The notes below the pieces were generated by a model. That model did not search any database. It had not been told where the DNA came from and saw only the letters and a list, made by a program, of their open reading frames with translations. DNA of 64,000 nucleotides from Gaertneriomyces semiglobifer (Eukaryota > Chytridiomycota > Chytridiomycetes > Spizellomycetales > Spizellomycetaceae), in contig JAHLKF010000012.1 of assembly GCA_025558075.1 (NCBI GenBank), positions 310,001 to 374,000 on the forward strand, read 5' to 3'. Below, one piece after another: positions 10,938 to 21,900 of this stretch. The stretch's first letter is position 1. Each line of letters starts with the position of its first letter. The position numbers and the translations under genes were made by a program.

Positions 10938-12224
10938 TCAGGCAATCACACAGCAAGCTGCGTGGCTCTTCATTTTCGTACGCTTCTTTCGGGCTTCTGT
11001 CCCTCTCGGTTGCCGCGTCTCAGAAAACTGTGAGGCTTTCAGAGAGTCCTTACCAAAAGGTTCATGTGCCGGCACGGTCGAATGGGTTGTTGAAGTAGGC
11101 GTAACCGGACGTTCCACACTTGACGGGACAGGTACAGGCGACGGGGGGGAAGGCGTTTCCACATCAGCTCCCGTATCGGACGGCGGAGATAGTGCACAGG
11201 TTTCAGGCGCCGTAGGAAGATCGATGGGATCCGCTGGTACGGGTAATAGTGTTGTGAAGGTTGAAACAATGCTGGACGAGGCCATGGAAATGGCACCAAC
11301 AGAGCCGCGCCGAGATGCCGGCTTCCGATGTGGCTGGTCTATCAAAGGCTTCTTGGGTGACTGAGCTGCTCCGTCCAAACCCATCTGATCGGGTAAGGCA
11401 CTACCAGTGATGTTGTCTCCATCTTGCTCACAACCATCAGAAAGAGGCAGCGTCACGTCCATTGGACTCCAATCATCAGCATCCATAGGCGAGGTAGTCG
11501 ACGTAGCAATAGAAGAGAAACTCTTTTTGCCCCTCATAGGCCTGAATGAATCCGGTATCTTCAGTCTCGTCACGTCCTGTTTTAGACGTGTTAATGTCTT
11601 CTTCCGATCCTCTTCTTCTAACGACCTTCGTGTAAACTCGAACATATCCGATATGCCCTGTCCCGTTTTCGCAGAGCACTCCACATATTTGTATGCCCCA
11701 ATTCGCGTGGCAACGTCTTCACCCATTTGATATGAGACCATGGATATGGATAACCCTTCATTATGTAAAGCGGCTGCTTGCTTTTCAGAGGTCCGCAAGT
11801 CCTGCTTGCAGCCAACAAGAATGAGCGGCACGTCTGCCCCAAAGTATCGTACTTCGGGCACCCACTACTATTTCGTCATTAGTTGGAGTCGGAAGCAGCG
11901 ACTGTAGACAAGAAGAAAGCTGACCTTTTCTTCCACATTTTCCAAACTCTTCCGGTTATCCAAACTGAAGCAAATCAAGAAAATGTCCACTTCATCATAG
12001 CTGAACGGTCTAAGCCTGTCAAGGGCTTCATCCCCCGAGGTATCCCATAGCTCAATATCATCTTCAAGGTCGGACGTGGAAGTGTAAGTATCGGTGACAG
12101 TGGGGAAATGGTCGACGGGGAAAGAGGCTCCACAGTAGACTAGTAATGCGGCAGTTTTGCCAACGCCGTAATCCCCCACGCAGACGATTTTCTTCCGTCG
12201 GCGTTGCGCTGAGTACGGCGGCAT
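10938..12224 (-). CDS. Atypical Rho-family GTPase with long C-terminal extension
   Basis: Complement(join(10938..11864, 11925..12224)), 408 residues, against about 190-210 for usual Rho proteins. The G domain (1-180) has P-loop GDYGVGKT, switch I FPTVTDTY, WDTSGDEALDRLRPFSY, GCKQDLR, and the Rho-type IGAYKYVECSAKT box. The intron interrupts EEK-WVPEVRYF in phase 0. Two catalytic positions are altered: the residue equal to Gly12 of Rac/Ras is Tyr19, and the residue equal to Gln61 is Asp65, inside DTSG rather than DTAG. Nucleotide-binding residues (Lys23, Thr24, CSAK) are kept. After about residue 200 comes a Ser/Thr/Pro-rich tail. It ends CCVIA, giving a CVIA prenylation box, so membrane attachment is expected. 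By analogy with Rnd proteins it may stay GTP-bound; this is inference. Confidence 0.9.
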
Positions 12225-13596
12225 GGCAGAGTCAGGCCTCTGTTCCTGTACCGTATACAGTCAACGGGATTGCCACAAAGTTTAACGGCAATGGTCTGCG
12301 GTTTCTGCCACACGCGCCTTCCAAAACATGCCGGCCACTAAAAATTCTGAACGTCGATTGGAACCTCATTCCCAACCCAAGTGGTGCCATAATTTTCATT
12401 GATCATGGCATCAAGGGCATGGCACGGCGTAGTGGTTGTTCTTGAATACGAACTGTGGATGACTGCCTGGAATTGTGGATGGTAACCCGCTGAGATCAAT
12501 GGACACATGAGCAGGAAGTCGGAAAAAAGTTTTCGACAGCCTAACAATGGTTTTGCGGAAAGACAAGCGTGGAAAAAGAATCCAGCGGGCCGGGCAACAA
12601 GGATGAGCTTGAGATGCACGCCAGGTCCCTCGAGTGCACGTAGTTGCCTTATACAAGGACTAGGATGGATATGATACCATTGCGCAGCGAGTGCCGCAAT
12701 ATGGGAACCAAGAACAGTAACAACGGGATGATAAACCGGCGATATACGGTGGGCGTCGTGGAGCACTATGCGATTTCACTGCAAACGTTTGCCGATACCG
12801 AGTATCGTAAGCGTTGATACAGGTGACATTCTTCCTCCATATCTTGAATCAGGAAACTCCGCAAGGCGGTACCCGGTTCTCGGGGTGGTACTTAAAACAG
12901 CCCTTCCAGCCAAAAACAGAATGTGCGTGGGGAAGGTGAAAGCCACGCCTTAACCGGAAACGTTGAGGAAAAGTAACAAGTCAGAGGAGATACCCAAAAT
13001 TTACAAGGCGACGACGGAAATGCGAAAGGAAGCAGAGTGCCTGCCATTGCTTATCAGCTACCATGTGTGTGCAAAGTAGTCAGACGATGGCCAGGCCAAG
13101 GTTTGCCTTGGTCCCGAGCTGCCGGTCCCGCAAGTAGAAGCACACCGGCGAGCCACGTCGCAAGAGAAACATATACTCTTGCAGCATCGACAATTACATA
13201 GCCATACAATGGCAGTTGCGAGGGATACGGAGGCGAAAAATTGAACGGGTCAATCAACCTCTTCGTGTTCTCAACGACCGAAGTTGAATGTCCTTTGCGT
13301 AGTTTGATAGCTGAGCAGTAACTACTACAACTCCAGCCAGTCATCACTGTAATGACCATGTAGTTACCTTCTTTGTGCACCCGGCTTATGCAGCGATCCG
13401 TCGCACGGAGTCCTCAATTGTTGAGCTGTGAGTTGAATTTGAACTTTTGGAACACTTCGCCAAAACGCGTATTTCGGATTACGTAACACATATGTTTCTT
13501 CTTTGCGAAACATTTTCCAAGTAGCATTTTGCAGAAGCCATCTTCTATTCCCTGGTCCTGCACCAGTCATTTGGAGGGAATACGAACTAGCCTCTC
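12225..13596. other. Divergent spacer between Rho-like gene and ECM16
   Basis: This 1.37-kb stretch carries the promoters of both flanking genes. Minus-strand frames at 13570-13364 (ATG start, 68 codons) and around 13290-13054 (a hydrophobic segment including YVSLATWLAGVLLLAG) look somewhat protein-like, but I could not join them into a consistent gene. The frame at 12766-12338 starts at GTG. No RNA gene or mobile element is recognised. Confidence 0.4.
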
Positions 13597-16500
13597 ATGG
13601 GAAAGCTACGACCTCGATATAACGAGAAGGCGAGATCCTCCTCGAAGTTGGTGAAAAGTGCCAAACCCCATCCTCATGCAAGAGATGGCGGGATCAAAGC
13701 ACTCGCCAAGCGCGGTGGGGAAGAGGAAGCATTAGTGAACAATAGTACAGCTTCGTCGAACAATGAAGATGCGGACACCTATGTGGCATCAGAATCTGCG
13801 GTTCCGTTGGTCTTATTGCCTGGCGAAAAAGGTCCTTCATCCAAACTCGACATGAGCGTTTTAAAGGAGGAGCCAACCGGCAAAATGACTTCCAAGAAAA
13901 AGAAACGACTGGAAAAGTTCATTGAAAAGCAACTCAAAAAGGAGGAACGAGTCAAACTCCTGGAAAAGCTCAGCGAGGATAAGTTTGAGAGCGAGTTGTT
14001 GAGGTCGAGTAAACGGTTAGGACAAACAAAGTTGACAAAGAAGCAAAAGTTAAGGCAGGCGCTGTTGGAGGAGCGTGCCGGCATTCAAAGCAGTGATACG
14101 GGTGTCAGATTGGTGGTTGAGAAAGAAATCGACCATGAAGTAGAGACAGCAGAATTGATGGACATGGACGAGGTAAATGGGAGCGAAGATGATGAAGAGG
14201 AGGATGACGAAATGAATACAACACCGATGACTAGTGGAGCAGAGCTACCTGTACCCGAACCAGGAATCGTATCACGTGCCTTTGGTGCTGCGTTGAAAAG
14301 TGCTGCCACGGTAGAGGTCGTAGCTCCGTTTGGCGACAGTACTAGTACCACACCCACGCCTACGAAACCGGTGTTCGGTGCTGCGTTGAAACGCAAAGCC
14401 GATGATGGCGCTGCGACTGGAGAATCTGTACAAATCCCGATACCCAAGCGCCAGAAAAAGAAGCAGCAGAAAAAGAAGAAGGCTGTGGTTGAGGAAGAGG
14501 AGTCTTCTGATTCCGGTTCTGACTCTGACTCTGACGATGCTGGGACTGAAGAAGGAGATAAACATGAAGCGAACACGACCGATCTCAAATCCAAGGCAAT
14601 ATGGGCAACGGATGTGATTGATGGTGCCAAAATTACTCCTGCACCTGCGTCCGCAAGTACGGAAAAGAAAGTCAAGCCAAAGCCTATACCCAAAGCTCGG
14701 ACCCCACCTGTCAAATCCGCATACCATGTTCCAGTTCTCCGCACAGATGCAATCAAGCTCGCCCGAATTTCCCTGCCAGTTGTCATGGAAGAACAGCCCA
14801 TCATGGAAGCCATACTGCACCATGATATCACCATTCTTTGTGGTGAAACTGGGTCCGGGAAAACCACGCAAGTTCCGCAATTTCTTTATGAAGCTGGGTT
14901 CGGCGACCCGCTTCACCCACAATTCCCTGGCATGATTGGTATTACCCAACCCAGACGTGTCGCAGCCGTGAGCATGGCAAAACGTGTGAGCGAGGAGATG
15001 AGCCTGAGTAAAGGAGAAGTAGCGTATCAAGTGAGATATGACAAAGGAATGACGAATGCGAGCACGAGGATCAAGTTCATGACGGATGGTATCTTGTTGA
15101 GAGAGTTGAGCAGTGCGACCGGAGCAGACAGTCCTAAGAGTAGGAACAAATCGCCAGCGGATTTGCTTTTAAGCAAGTACTCGTGCATTATTATCGATGA
15201 AGCGCATGAACGCACCGTGGGTACGGATGTACTCATAGGGTGGCTGACGCGGATCGTGAAGTTACGCAATAGTGGACAGATCAAGGGCGTCAAACCGCTA
15301 AAACTGATTATTATGAGTGCTACACTACGTGTGGAGGATTTTACGGGGAACCCAACGCTCTTTCCCGAAGCACGTCCACCCGTTGTGAAAGTCGATGGAC
15401 GCCAGCATAAGGTGGTTGTACATTACAATAAGCAAACGCCAGAGGATTATGTGAGTGAAGCCTATAAGAAAGTCATGAAAATTCACACGAAGTTGCCGAG
15501 TGGTGGAATATTAGTCTTCTTGACTGGACAGCAGGAGATTCAGGTACTTGTGAAGAAGCTCAGGAAGGCATTCCCCCAGAAGCAGGATCGGGAGTTGGAG
15601 CGTGTTGAACATGAAACGAGCGAAGCAGGGAAGGGAAAAGGTGAAAGTTTGTTCGAAGAAGCAGAAGACAATGCTCTTGCGGACTCCTCTGCGCCGATTG
15701 ATACGACAGGCGTGGATGATTACGATGATAACGATGACGTTGATATGGATGTTGATGACGAGGAGTCGGACGTCGAGGTGCTCGGCGGAGTGAGTGACGA
15801 CGAGGATGAGGAGTCCGGAATGGTATTGAACAAGAACGGTGCAGATACACCGCTCCATATTCTCCCCCTCTATTCGCTTCTCCCCACTGCGGCCCAAATG
15901 CGAGTTTTCGCAGACCCTCCACCTGGCACACGATTGGTGGTCGTGGCAACAAACGTCGCCGAAACTTCCCTTACTATTCCAGGCATCAAGTATGTTGTTG
16001 ACAGTGGGAAAGTAAAACAACGTCAGTATGACATCTCAAGCGGCGTACAGACGTATCAAATTGCCTGGACGTCTCGTGCTAGTGCCGACCAGCGTGCTGG
16101 TCGTGCTGGTCGTACGGCTTCGGGACATTGTTACAGGCTGTTCAGTTCTGCCGTATTTAACGACTACTTTGAGCAATTTTCTCCTCCCGAGATTCTCAGA
16201 GTCCCGATTGAAGGTGTCGTGCTACAAATGAAAAGCATGGGAATTGAAAATGTCGTCGGATTTCCGTTTCCGACCCCGCCTGGGCGAGAGAACTTGAAAG
16301 CCGCGGAGCAAATGCTGACGCAATTGGGAGCGCTTGAGCCAGTTCAAGAGAAGAATAAAGCTGTGGTTTGGAGGATCACAGAGTTGGGGAAGTTGATGGC
16401 AAGGTTTCCTGTCAGTCCACGGTTCTCCAAAATGATCATTGTGGCGGCCACACAAAAGAAGAATAATGTACTACCGTATGTTATCGCCATTATTGCGGGG

Positions 16501-18043
16501 TTGAGTGTTGGTGAGCCGTTCATTCGGGATGAAGATATCATTGGAAATGGTAACAAGAAAGCAGGTAGCGATGAGGATGATAGCGACAGTGATGAAGCTG
16601 AAACAGAAAAAGATCGACGAAAGAAGAAGCGCTCAGCGTTTTGGCGCACCATGGCTATATTTTCGGGCAAAAACCCCACTTCGGACGCATTACGACTGGT
16701 TAGTGCGATTGGGGCTTACACTTTCGAAGTCTCCCAGTCTTCTGCTTCTGCGGAGAAGTTCTGCGCTACCCATTTCCTTCGCCCCAAGGCCATGGAAGAA
16801 ACTCGAAAGCTTCGAGCGCAGCTCACGAATCTCACCAAGACAACGTTGGGCGAGGACCTGAACCATTACCCGTCCATCGCATCTCTATGTGTGGATCCAA
16901 GCTTACCACCGCCAACACCATCACAAGCGGGCGCGATCCGACAGATCATCCTAGCGGGGTCAAGTGACCGTGTTGCAAAGCTGGATGAAAATGCAAGTCA
17001 TGGATTTGCTGGACAGAAGTACGTTCCAGTGTACCGAACCATGTGGGGAGCGAAAAACGAAGTATGTCAGGTTCACCCGACTAGTTGCGTGAGCGGCGAA
17101 AGGCCAGCGCCGGAGTATGTCGTGTATGATGAACTGCTTGGGAAGGAGGAGAAGATCGCGGCTGATAACAGCGGACTCGTCGGCACTCGCCAGAACGCTG
17201 TTACCGTTGTTGATGGTGTAGAAGTTAAGAAGTTGTGGATGAAGGGCATAACGATCATTGACTCCACATGGATTGCAAGTATTGCTCCCAAATCTCTCGT
17301 CAAATCCGGGAAGATTGCAGAACAGCCTACCCCGAAATGGGTGGAAGACCAAGACAAGATTATGGGATACTGTTCATCTACTTTGGGACCCAAATTATGG
17401 GAACTTCCCGTGCAACGAGTAGAGTTACCATATCTTCGCGATCGATGCCGGTGGTTTGCGCGCACGTTGTTAGAGGGGAAGATAACCAATCTCATGGCGG
17501 AACGGAAATGGAAGTTAAAGACGAAGAAGCAGCAGGAGGAATGGGAACTGGAACATACAGAGGTGCTTCCACTTTTGCGACCATATCTTAATGCAGATCC
17601 CACCAATGTCACCAAAGATACCACTAAGCACCAGCAAAAAGTCGTCGATTTCGTGGAAGCATTGGTGAAAGCTGATGTGGACAGTAAAGCCAAGCTCCTA
17701 TCGCACTGGTACGTATTCAATTTGGCTTCGCCCACTCAACCTCGACAGTTCTGATCGTTTTTACTAAATTTGTCATTCTTGTTTCAGGCGTTCGGAAGGC
17801 GCTAAGCCCCAATTTCTGCTGCGAGAATACCTCGGCTGGCTTCCATCCGAGTTCGAGAATTGTCTAGCAGCAAACTGGCCACCCGCCGTTCTCGTCTTAC
17901 GAGAAGACGATGATGGTTCGGATGCGCGACGAAGACGGGCACTCGTACGCGGGGTCAAGGAGATGATGGGCATGGTTAAGCAATCAGAGGCGGTGGATGA
18001 GAAGCAGGTGGCGTGGAGTAGTGACGAAGATTCTGACTACTAG
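13597..18043 (+). CDS. ECM16: DEAH-box RNA helicase of 18S rRNA processing (Ecm16/Dhr1, DHX37)
   Basis: Two exons join(13597..17708, 17788..18043), 1455 residues. Dhr1/DHX37 displaces U3 snoRNA from pre-18S rRNA in the nucleolus. The N-terminal 390 residues are Lys/Glu-rich with an acidic SDSGSDSDSDDAG patch. Motif I GETGSGKTTQVPQ is near residue 416, DEAH near 535 and SAT near 575. The second RecA domain has ATNVAETSLTI and QRAGRAGRTASGHCYRLF. Between them sits an Asp/Glu-rich insert (about residues 690-745), typical of this subfamily. HA2 and OB-fold regions follow. The second exon restores LSHWRSEGAKPQFLLREYLGWLP, which is lost if the first exon is read to its stop at 17754. It is somewhat longer than yeast Dhr1 (about 1270). 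Confidence 0.96.
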
Positions 18044-18215
18044 TCTTGTATATAACCCTTTATGTAATTTATTTATGATTGATTATACTTAGAGTAAATT
18101 CCGGAAGGTCATAGCGTCTGAGTTCCGCGCACACAAAACCTTATGTTTGAAAGTCTATAACTCGTGGAGGAAACCTGAGAGAACTCGCACCATGCACACT
18201 TCATTTTGAATTCTA

Positions 18216-18780
18216 ATGCATCGCTACCCTCAGGCCTTCCTATCTTCCCTTCCCAAAACTATCGAATCATTCACCGATGACCAGCTACAAGCGTAAGCCC
18301 CCATCGCCCAGCACAAATCGCGTATGCATCATGAACTTATCCAAAGCTTCCATCTCATGCTAGGCTCGCCGTGATATTTGATCCCAGCGTCGCAGTGGAC
18401 GCTCTAGATATTCTGGATCGGGGAGAGGATGGTAAGTCCACAGCACAAACAGCTCACCATGCGTTTGCTGACTTCTAGTTTCATTGGAAAGCCGTGAACA
18501 AAATCATTGGTCCCGCAGGGCGATCATTCTTTCAGGTGCGTTAGCCCACAGAACAGAGCTTATATATGGAACTCTTGTCAATGAACGAAATCAATAGGTC
18601 GAAACCGACTCTGAAGCGGCCACAGTATTCCCGTCTCACCCCTACTGCACCTGCCAAACTCATCAGACTCGTACAGTGTGTCCACACCTTCTGGCTGTGC
18701 ATCTATCGGTACACACGGGAAGTCATGGTACTCAAAAATGGAACGATACCGATTTTTTGAATTTCCTGTCGACGTTTTGA
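18216..18780 (+). CDS. SWS1: SWIM-domain recombination factor Sws1 / ZSWIM7
   Basis: Four exons join(18216..18292, 18364..18431, 18492..18535, 18598..18780), 123 residues, close to human ZSWIM7 (140). Sws1 works with Rad51 paralogues in the Shu complex and promotes Rad51 filament formation. Visible matches are AVIFDPSVAVDALDILDRGE (compare the N-terminal helix block of ZSWIM7), the GPAGRSFFQV strand and the zinc-binding SWIM motif CTCQTHQTRTVCPHLLAVHLS, that is CxC then CxH. All exon phases close and exon 4 ends at TGA in the frame of the SWIM motif. Exon 3 is only 44 nt and uses an AAG acceptor at 18490, the weakest site in the model. The spacing between CxC and CxH (7 residues) is shorter than in the animal protein. 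It is convergent with the coiled-coil gene. Confidence 0.82.
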
Positions 18781-18960
18781 ACAGTCTAGCAGCCCATCGG
18801 AAAGGCGATGTGTTTGAAGCAAAGGAAATGATACTTTGACAAAAGGACTAGTTCTAAAAATCCCAGAATCCGACAACGTACTCTTTATCTACAATATTCT
18901 TCTACGTAACGACTAATGGAAGAATGTCCCAACCTTAAATGTTTGAGCATGTACGCCTTG

Positions 18961-21900
18961 TCAATTGGCTGGCCATCCAAATAAATCATCAAGATTCTCA
19001 ATGTTCGCTTGTTTCGGTGGATCAAAGGCTGTTAGTTGCCTCCTCGACGAGTCGGCTTCTTTAACACGAACAGACTTTGATCGAGAAAGGTTCTTTTCCC
19101 TACGCTGCTTCTGTTGCAGGATGCTCTAAGAACCCATCCATCTTCCGCCATTCAGACAATGTACTCACCGTTTGGTAAACTCTCTGAGTTTGGACCACAG
19201 TGGTCGTCGTGATTGAAGAGACCGATGACGCTGACGGGCTCGGGGAACGTTTAGTAGCGCGTCGAGATCCGGACTTGTTGGGCGTCTACCATGATATCAG
19301 AGTTGAAGTTATGCTAAATATTACTCATGTGCCCACCTTTTGAGCTCCGTCTTTCCCTGGGCTCTTTCGACGTGGCGTCGCTTGAGTAAATGCCAGAGGC
19401 GCCATTCTTGTATTTCGCGTGGACGTCTTAGACTTAGTCCTGCTAGCAGTTAAAGGGGTCGGCTGGGACCACTCTGCATCGTCCTCATCAGGCACCGGTT
19501 TGGTCTTCGACCGAACTGGTGTGGCTTGGACGTCTCGTTTTGGCTCATCGGCAATCTGAAACACGAAGGTCGAAGGTGTCAGCATCAGCACGATCGCAGC
19601 CAACACGCATGCAGGTTGCACTCATGCTCACAGTTCGGCGCCTTTTGTTTGCCACGGGCGAATCTTGCTGAATCGACTCCACCTCATCTTTCTCCTCGTA
19701 CCTCGCCGGCTTCCGCTTGCGTAAGCCGCGAGTCTATTATCACTCATCTGTCAGCATTTACCAACTCAAATAGGAAACCAGTTTGATGTTTCAGCCAACG
19801 TACCTTAGGCACCTCGTTTACGACCTCGCTTAGGACCGCACCGGACGAGCGAGTCCGTCGTGCCGGCTTGTTCTTGGGCTTAGATTCGCTAACGTTTTGC
19901 GAGCTTCTAGTAGCGCGTCTATCCTCCACGTTCGCACTGACTTGGGCATCTGCAGCACGCGGCGAGATGGCTGTCACCAAGGTAGCTTCAGATTGATCAT
20001 GGTGGGCCGCTTTCTCAGGCGAAGTTTTCGAAAACATTCTTCTGAAATCGGTTGTGCCGGTCATAGGCGCCTGATTTTGAACAGCTCTCTCTTCTTCATC
20101 TTCTAGTGTGGCCTGTGTGGAAAAGAACTGTCAATCAGTGCGAAACCTGGCGCTTCCTTGAGTGCGTACCATAACAAGCTCTTCCAAAGCGTAATGGTCC
20201 ATATCTGTCTCGATAGCGTCCCCCATCTCGATCTGGGAAAAGGAGAAGCTTTGCTGGGGTTGCAGGAAGCCATCAAGCCGTTCCGGCTTAGACACTTGAT
20301 TTTCGCTGTGTTTGCCGGGTGAGGATGCGCCAGGGAGACCTGTAGCTTCCGATCTACCTAGTGTCTCATTCAAAATTAGTCCATCTTGCTTTCCCGTTTC
20401 CAATGAGAGCGAAGGTTGCCGCAACGTAGATTCTGCATTTGCTGACGTCGATTGCGTGGTCAGCTTTAACGATGCAGCACGGAGCGGGCATCGAAACTTC
20501 TTATGACTTTGCTTGGCTGAGGTGCCTCCCGATGGAGTTTGATCCATAGCCATACCTACGTTGTTCATCCCCTGGGTTTCGAAGTTGCGCAAATCACCTG
20601 TTATTGGGGGATCATCCTGTTGTCCCGTGGTCCGCCCAAAATCAAGTGATTGTCCGCCTCGCTCTTGTCGGGTGGGAGCCACTCCATTCACATCCACTCC
20701 GTCCAGTATAGGTTTCTCTATAGTTGGAGCGGAAACATCTCGCACAGATGTGACGTTGTAGGGTCCGCGCCCGGTGCGCTGTACCGCCAACAGTTCTTCG
20801 TTTTGCTTGATCTTGTTAATCAACTGCAATTCCAGGTCAGCCTTCTCGGCTTGCAGTTCTTTTGTCAAACCGCTAAGCTGATCCCTTTCTTGCCTTAGTG
20901 CATTGACTTTGGCCTGTAAATTGGTCTTGTCTGATTCCCGACGCTTCTCAGCAGCATCAAATTGTCTCTTCAGCTGATCCATCTGCTGTTCGTTTAGCAT
21001 CCGAGCCTCAACAATGCTGGCTTGAACGGCGGCAACCTCCTCCTTTAAATGCAACGTCTCGCCTTGGAACTCATCTCGTTCGGCCTTAAACTCATCCACT
21101 TGCTTAACCAAGCGTTCCTTCTCAGCCGCAAACGCCTCCCGCATCTCTTCACGCTGAGCGTCACCAGCCGCCAGAAGTTGCCGAATAGTACCCACTTCCC
21201 TTTGCGCATTAGCAAGATCAACCTCGCGTGATGCCAGGTCTTCTTCCAATGACTTGATACGTTTGACCAATGTGGTATGCTTGGGCTTCATGTCGAAGAG
21301 TTCGCGACTAACAGACTCTGCGCTCTTATATTTGTTTTCCAGCTCTTTCAATTGTTCGCGAACTGCTTCCAATTCTTGTTGCAATCTGGCCTGCAATTGG
21401 ATTAAGTTAAAAGCGAGGCTACGAATCCATCAAGCCATGATTAACGTACACATTCAGCTTCATGCCGTTTCACATGCTGCTGCATCTCCCGCTCATGATC
21501 CCTCGACGTGCCTATTTTTTCATTCGCCGCATCTGCCAATGACTTTTCCAATCGAGATATTTCACCGGCCAAGCTGCTCTTGTTTTTCTCAGCCTCGCGA
21601 AGTTGCTGCTCGTAAGCTGACCTGCTCTCCTGGGTTGCGCGATGGGCTTCTTCCAAGGCTTGCACGTGCTGGTCTTCTAGCTGCTTCCTCTCGACACGCA
21701 TTTGATCAACAGCTGTTTGGAGGACCTCACTGCTTCTACTGAGCCTTTCAATTTCACGATACTGTGACTCGCGGATCTGCTCCAATGCAGCGATATTCTC
21801 TGCATGCTTTTCATCAATATTCGTTTTCAGAGACTTTAACGCGTTAACCTCAAATGCAAAGCGGTCGCGTTCATCAGCCAGTTCTCGTTGAAGCCTTGAA

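Noticed and set aside
14085..15030. Ser/Phe-rich minus-strand ORFs opposite ECM16
   Set aside because: Complement of acidic and lysine-rich helicase codons; no independent support.
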